59,262 bases of DNA from Trichodesmium sp. MAG_R03. Lineage in GTDB: Bacteria; Cyanobacteriota; Cyanobacteriia; Cyanobacteriales; Microcoleaceae. The stretch covers positions 1-59,262 of the forward strand of contig JAKQYF010000003.1 of NCBI GenBank assembly GCA_023356535.1, given 5' to 3'. The notes under the pieces are model-generated. The model was not told the DNA's origin and did not search any database. It saw nothing but the letters and a program-made list of their open reading frames with translations. The translations under genes and the position numbers were made by a program. Of this stretch, positions 56,093 through 59,262 are shown in pieces; positions within the stretch are counted from its first letter, which is position 1, and each line of letters opens with the position of its first letter.

Positions 56093-57212
56093 TTAGAACT
56101 TCCTTGATAATTTTTTTAATAGTTTTAAAACGATATTCTATCTTATCTTGAGCTTGAGATATCGACTTCAAAAATTCTTTGTCATCATCTACATATTCAG
56201 CAAATTTATCTAATAATTCTTGCTTCTGATTTTTAAGTTTCTCAATCTGTTGAGAATTAAGCTGACTAATATGAAATGACCAAGTTTCACATAATGCCTT
56301 ATTAACTGGATATTTTCTTTGTTTTTTTGGCTTACGGAAAGCTTCATTACCAAATATTTCTTGACAAACAATCATAGTATTTTTAAATCTATTTTCAAGT
56401 CTTTTAATTGCCAAATCAGATAAACCATTAATTTTTTTCATGGCATTATCTAAAAATTCTTCTCTGCCATAATTTGTATAATCTTTATAAGAATTAGATG
56501 TCAGCATAACTGCTAAAGTACCTAATACAAATTCTCTATCATCCATACGTTTGATTCGTGATTCACCAAGCTCAATAATATTAGTAAATTCTGGAGATTT
56601 AGCAAGGTCAAATAATAATTTTATGACTTTACCAGGATTAAGAGCATGCCGTATTTCTTGAGGAGTTAAACGTTCTCCTCCTGTATTAATACGTTTAAAA
56701 ATATTATACTTAACGTTAGGTGGTGTACCTGGTGCAATTCGATAGACAGTAACTTGAGTTTCTTCAATACGACGTTGATATTTACGAGGTAATTCTTCAT
56801 AGCTTTTACCATTAAGTTCTTCCCCAAGATATTCTAAACCTGTTAACCGTAAATTATTATTACTTTTAATCATAAACTGCTTTAAAGCTGAAAGTCTTTG
56901 CAATCCATCTACTACTAACCAGTTGTCTTCATTAGTACCATCAATATAAAAAGCTGGTAAAGGAATCCTAATAATAATAGATTCAATTAATCTACTTTTA
57001 ACATCATCCTTCCATATATCAGAATGACGCTGAAAATCTGGAGCTAAATTAAGAGATTTTTCATCTATTCTTCTCACCAACTGTTCAATTGTAGGTTCTT
57101 TAGTAATAATATTAATTTTCTCCGGGTCGTAAATTAAGTCATCCTTTTCATATTCTTCCTCTTCATCATTTTCTTCCTCTTGATATTTGTTTGAGTTTTC
57201 TTTACTTACCAT
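56085..57212 (-). CDS. DUF262 (ParB/GmrSD-N-like) protein
   Basis: 375 residues. An acidic N-terminus (EEENDEEEEYEKDD) precedes the DUF262 fold with PDFQRHSDIWKDD at 58-70, the nucleotide-contacting VVDGLQRLSAL (DGLQR at 102-106) and FKRINTGGERLTPQEIRHAL. The C-terminal third is helical. DUF262 domains occur in the GmrSD modification-dependent endonuclease and several defence proteins; no HNH domain is fused here. It is coupled to a RecF/OLD-like ATPase by an ATGATTAG overlap. Confidence 0.87.
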   Translation of the reverse strand: MVSKENSNKYQEEENDEEEEYEKDDLIYDPEKINIITKEPTIEQLVRRIDEKSLNLAPDFQRHSDIWKDDVKSRLIESIIIRIPLPAFYIDGTNEDNWLVVDGLQRLSALKQFMIKSNNNLRLTGLEYLGEELNGKSYEELPRKYQRRIEETQVTVYRIAPGTPPNVKYNIFKRINTGGERLTPQEIRHALNPGKVIKLLFDLAKSPEFTNIIELGESRIKRMDDREFVLGTLAVMLTSNSYKDYTNYGREEFLDNAMKKINGLSDLAIKRLENRFKNTMIVCQEIFGNEAFRKPKKQRKYPVNKALCETWSFHISQLNSQQIEKLKNQKQELLDKFAEYVDDDKEFLKSISQAQDKIEYRFKTIKKIIKEVLND

Positions 57213-57605
57213 ATATTTTACCCTCCCCTTATTTAACTTTGATTATACCATCTGAGATTAGATAATATTGATAACTGTTATTGAAAATTGACAACTACTA
57301 TAAAGAAGTATAGTATTAATACTAATTGTTGACTTTCGATATTTATGCTGAGATTAATTATCAATGTCTGAATCTCAGGGATCGCTAACCTAAAAAAATT
57401 TAATTCCTATGCAAATTTTATGCCTAAATACCAATCAATTTTCCAAATTATCCTCATTTGCCAGAAATCTGCTGTATATTATGATATTTTGAGAATATAA
57501 TGTCAGAAATTGAATAAATTAGTCTATTGATATTTAGATTAATTATTAACACCTAAATCTGAGGGATCGCTCAACTGTAAAAATTTTAATTATCCTAAAA
57601 TTTTC
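57213..57605. repeat. Intergenic with a direct repeat
   Basis: About 60 bp around 57353-57415 (GAGATTAATTATCAATG, CTCAGGGATCGCT, AAAAATTTAATT) recur at 57535-57597 (TAGATTAATTATTAACA, GAGGGATCGCT, AAAAATTTTAATT). Between them lies GCCAGAAATCTGCTGTA, the right end of an R2 element. Such direct repeats could reflect a segment duplication or a pair of regulator sites before the 57606 gene. Confidence 0.55.
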
Positions 57606-58793
57606 ATGTTTAAATTAAAATCAATTTACCGAACCATCGCCTTAATACTAATTGCAATGTTCACCACAATTACATTAGTATTAGCCTCTAATCAAATTAG
57701 CAAAACCGCACAAAAAACAGAAATTCGTGGTGTTTGGATAACCAATATTGACAGCGAGGTTTTATTTTCTAGTTCAGGGGCAAAAACAGCAGTTAATCGT
57801 TTAGCAAATCTCAACTTCAACACACTTTATCCCACTGTTTGGCAAGGTGGTTATACTCTCTACCCTAGTCAAGTAGCTCAACAAGTATTTGGCAAATCAT
57901 TAGATCCTGAACCTGGCTTACAAGGACGAGATGTTTTACAAGAAATTATTAGTGAAGGACATGAAAAAGGTTTAACAATTATTCCTTGGTTTGAATTTGG
58001 TTTTATGGCACCTGCAGATTCAGAATTAGCGAGATTACATCCTAATTGGTTGACTAAACGCAGGGATGGAACTACTATAAAAATGCAAGGAAAACATCCT
58101 AGGGTTTGGCTTAATCCTTTTCATCCAGAAGTGCAAGAATTTATCTTAAATTTAGTGATGGAAATTGTGACTAAATACGATATAGATGGAATACAATTTG
58201 ACGATCATTTTGGCTTACCTTCTGAATTTGGTTATGATGATTTTACAGTTAAATTATATGAAAAAGAACTTCCTGGATTATCACCTTCTGATGATTATCA
58301 AGAAACTTTTTGGGTTCGTTGGCGAGCGGATAAAATTAATAATTTTATGGAGCGGCTTCATGAAGAAATAAAAGCGATAAAACCAAACTGTATTATTTCT
58401 GTATCTCCAAATCCTTTACACTTTGCTTTACCTGCTTATTTGCAAGATTGGTTGACTTGGGAAAGAGAAAAATGGATTGATGAAATTGTTTTACAGGTTT
58501 ATCGTCGAGATATTAAACGTTTTATAAATGAGCTGGAAAGAACAGAGGTTAAATTAGCAAAAAATTATATTCCTGTTGCCATTGGAATTTTGACTGGTTT
58601 AAAAGATAATTCTACTTCGATAACGACAATTGAAGAACAAGTAGAAGCTGTGCGGAAGAAAAATTTTGCAGGAGTATCATTCTTTTTCTATGAAAGTTTA
58701 TGGAAATGGGGAAAGGAACCAGAAAATATCAGAAATCAAAGTTTGAAGGAAATCTTTAAAAATAACATTTCTAGACCAGATATGTCTGGTTAA
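57606..58793 (+). CDS. Secreted GHL10-type glycoside hydrolase-like protein
   Basis: 395 residues. A signal peptide or N-terminal anchor covers about 1-28 (IALILIAMFTTITLVLASNQ). The mature part starts TEIRGVWITNIDSEVLFSSS and has the family landmarks FNTLYPTVWQGGYTLYPS, GLTIIPWFEFGFMAP, VWLNPFHPEVQEF and DIDGIQFDDHFGLP, whose acidic residues line the TIM-barrel pocket. This is the GHL10 (YngK/DUF187) family, thought to cut cell-envelope polysaccharide. It is a single gene on this strand. Confidence 0.87.
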   Translation: MFKLKSIYRTIALILIAMFTTITLVLASNQISKTAQKTEIRGVWITNIDSEVLFSSSGAKTAVNRLANLNFNTLYPTVWQGGYTLYPSQVAQQVFGKSLDPEPGLQGRDVLQEIISEGHEKGLTIIPWFEFGFMAPADSELARLHPNWLTKRRDGTTIKMQGKHPRVWLNPFHPEVQEFILNLVMEIVTKYDIDGIQFDDHFGLPSEFGYDDFTVKLYEKELPGLSPSDDYQETFWVRWRADKINNFMERLHEEIKAIKPNCIISVSPNPLHFALPAYLQDWLTWEREKWIDEIVLQVYRRDIKRFINELERTEVKLAKNYIPVAIGILTGLKDNSTSITTIEEQVEAVRKKNFAGVSFFFYESLWKWGKEPENIRNQSLKEIFKNNISRPDMSG

Positions 58794-59262
58794 AAAAAAG
58801 GAAGAAAGTAAATTTTTTCCTCTCAGGTAAATACCAGGAGCATTTCATTTTAGGAAAAATCGTCACTCCAGAAATGAACAATAGTTATTCTAACCTTTAT
58901 ATTTTTGTGACTGATCTTAGAGAATAAAATAGCTCTGAGTAAATACTAGAGGGGAAAAAGTAGAAATTTTTCCGACTAGAGTAAGAGGAAATGCTAAAAG
59001 CGATAAATTTTTACCTTTTAGGTAAATAGTAGAGTCGAAAAAATGGGAATTTTATCTAACTTTTTCCTGTAGAAATAAGCCAAGCAAGTAAATCTTTATT
59101 TCTCAGATAAATAGTAGGGAAAAAGTAAAAATTTTTCGGGCTTTGGCGAGAGGAAAGACTAGAGGTAGTAAATTTTTCATTGTAACAAAAGAAATAATAT
59201 AGCACTAAGCATTTAGGGCGCGGACATTAGTAAATCCTGTTTGCGGAGCATTTCCGTCGGAA
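58794..59262. repeat. Degenerate tandem repeats after the GHL10 gene
   Basis: Words such as CTCAGGTAAATA, TTTAGGTAAATAGTAG and CTCAGATAAATAGTAGG, each followed by GAAAAA-GT and AAATTTTTC, recur about every 80-110 bp (near 58823, 58940, 59020, 59100). No frame is open through them. Confidence 0.6.

Noticed and set aside
1..59262. Alternative genetic code with TAA/TAG read as glutamine
   Set aside because: Intact genes end normally in TAA and TAG at their expected lengths, and other pseudogenes have frameshifts and Trp-to-stop changes, so ordinary AT-biased decay explains the stops better.

Overview
The window looks like a piece of chromosome from a filamentous, AT-rich marine cyanobacterium of the Trichodesmium/Okeania kind. 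This is an inference from a PSII assembly factor (PAM68), a CyanoP-like lipoprotein, solanesyl diphosphate synthase, a DesA-type desaturase, a hetZ-patU pair, HIP1 octamers (GCGATCGC), low gene density and very many decayed mobile elements. No rRNA, tRNA or CRISPR array was seen.

Layout. 1-5.6 kb: the 3' end of a group II intron, then aroF, PAM68-rpsO-ruvA, a psbP-like lipoprotein and a maf gene with one in-frame stop. 5.6-12 kb: a type II peroxiredoxin and murI set among repeats and transposase scraps. 12-16 kb: patU-hetZ, a divergent conserved gene and sds. 16-23 kb: a mobile-element graveyard with an IS200/IS605 element, a group II intron, an IS630 transposase and several MITE families. 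23-32 kb: a large TgpA-like membrane protein, a glycosyltransferase operon, a broken sulfotransferase-like gene, a pyruvyl-transferase-like gene and a GT2 enzyme, together suggesting surface polysaccharide work. 32-36 kb: nested MITEs, a coiled-coil/SAP-like gene with a decayed partner, and a tnpB split by an intron remnant. 36.9-42 kb: a co-oriented set of a winged-helix protein, a P-loop ATPase and a Cas4/RecB-like Fe-S protein with a degenerate active site. 43.9-48.1 kb: a two-TM protein with a PLD-like domain and a long SNF2 helicase pseudogene. 49-54 kb: desA, thrC and small or coiled-coil proteins. 55-57 kb: an overlapping pair of DUF262 protein and RecF/OLD-like ATPase. 57.6-58.8 kb: a GHL10-like glycosidase, then degenerate tandem repeats.

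Most of the unusual signal is in the non-coding half. At least four MITE families can be defined by terminal inverted repeats and exact target duplications: R1, about 280-310 bp, AGGGCTTGCTGA ends, 4-bp TSD; R3, 90-132 bp, (C/T)AGGACTTACGCA ends, 5-bp TSD; R2, 105 bp, and R4, 94 bp, both with TA target sites. They nest in one another, interrupt genes (SNF2 helicase, intron HNH domain), supply a stop codon (desA) and lie just upstream of a start codon (43879 gene). Group II introns are lodged in these elements: two intron copies sit at the same point in the R1 terminal repeat and two in tnpB genes.

Pseudogenes are common, and several premature stops fall where glutamine is expected (CAA/CAG to TAA/TAG). 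The best candidates for an uncharacterised system are the winged-helix/ATPase/Cas4-like module, the DUF262-ATPase pair and the two-TM PLD-like protein. Their functions are inferred from architecture only.
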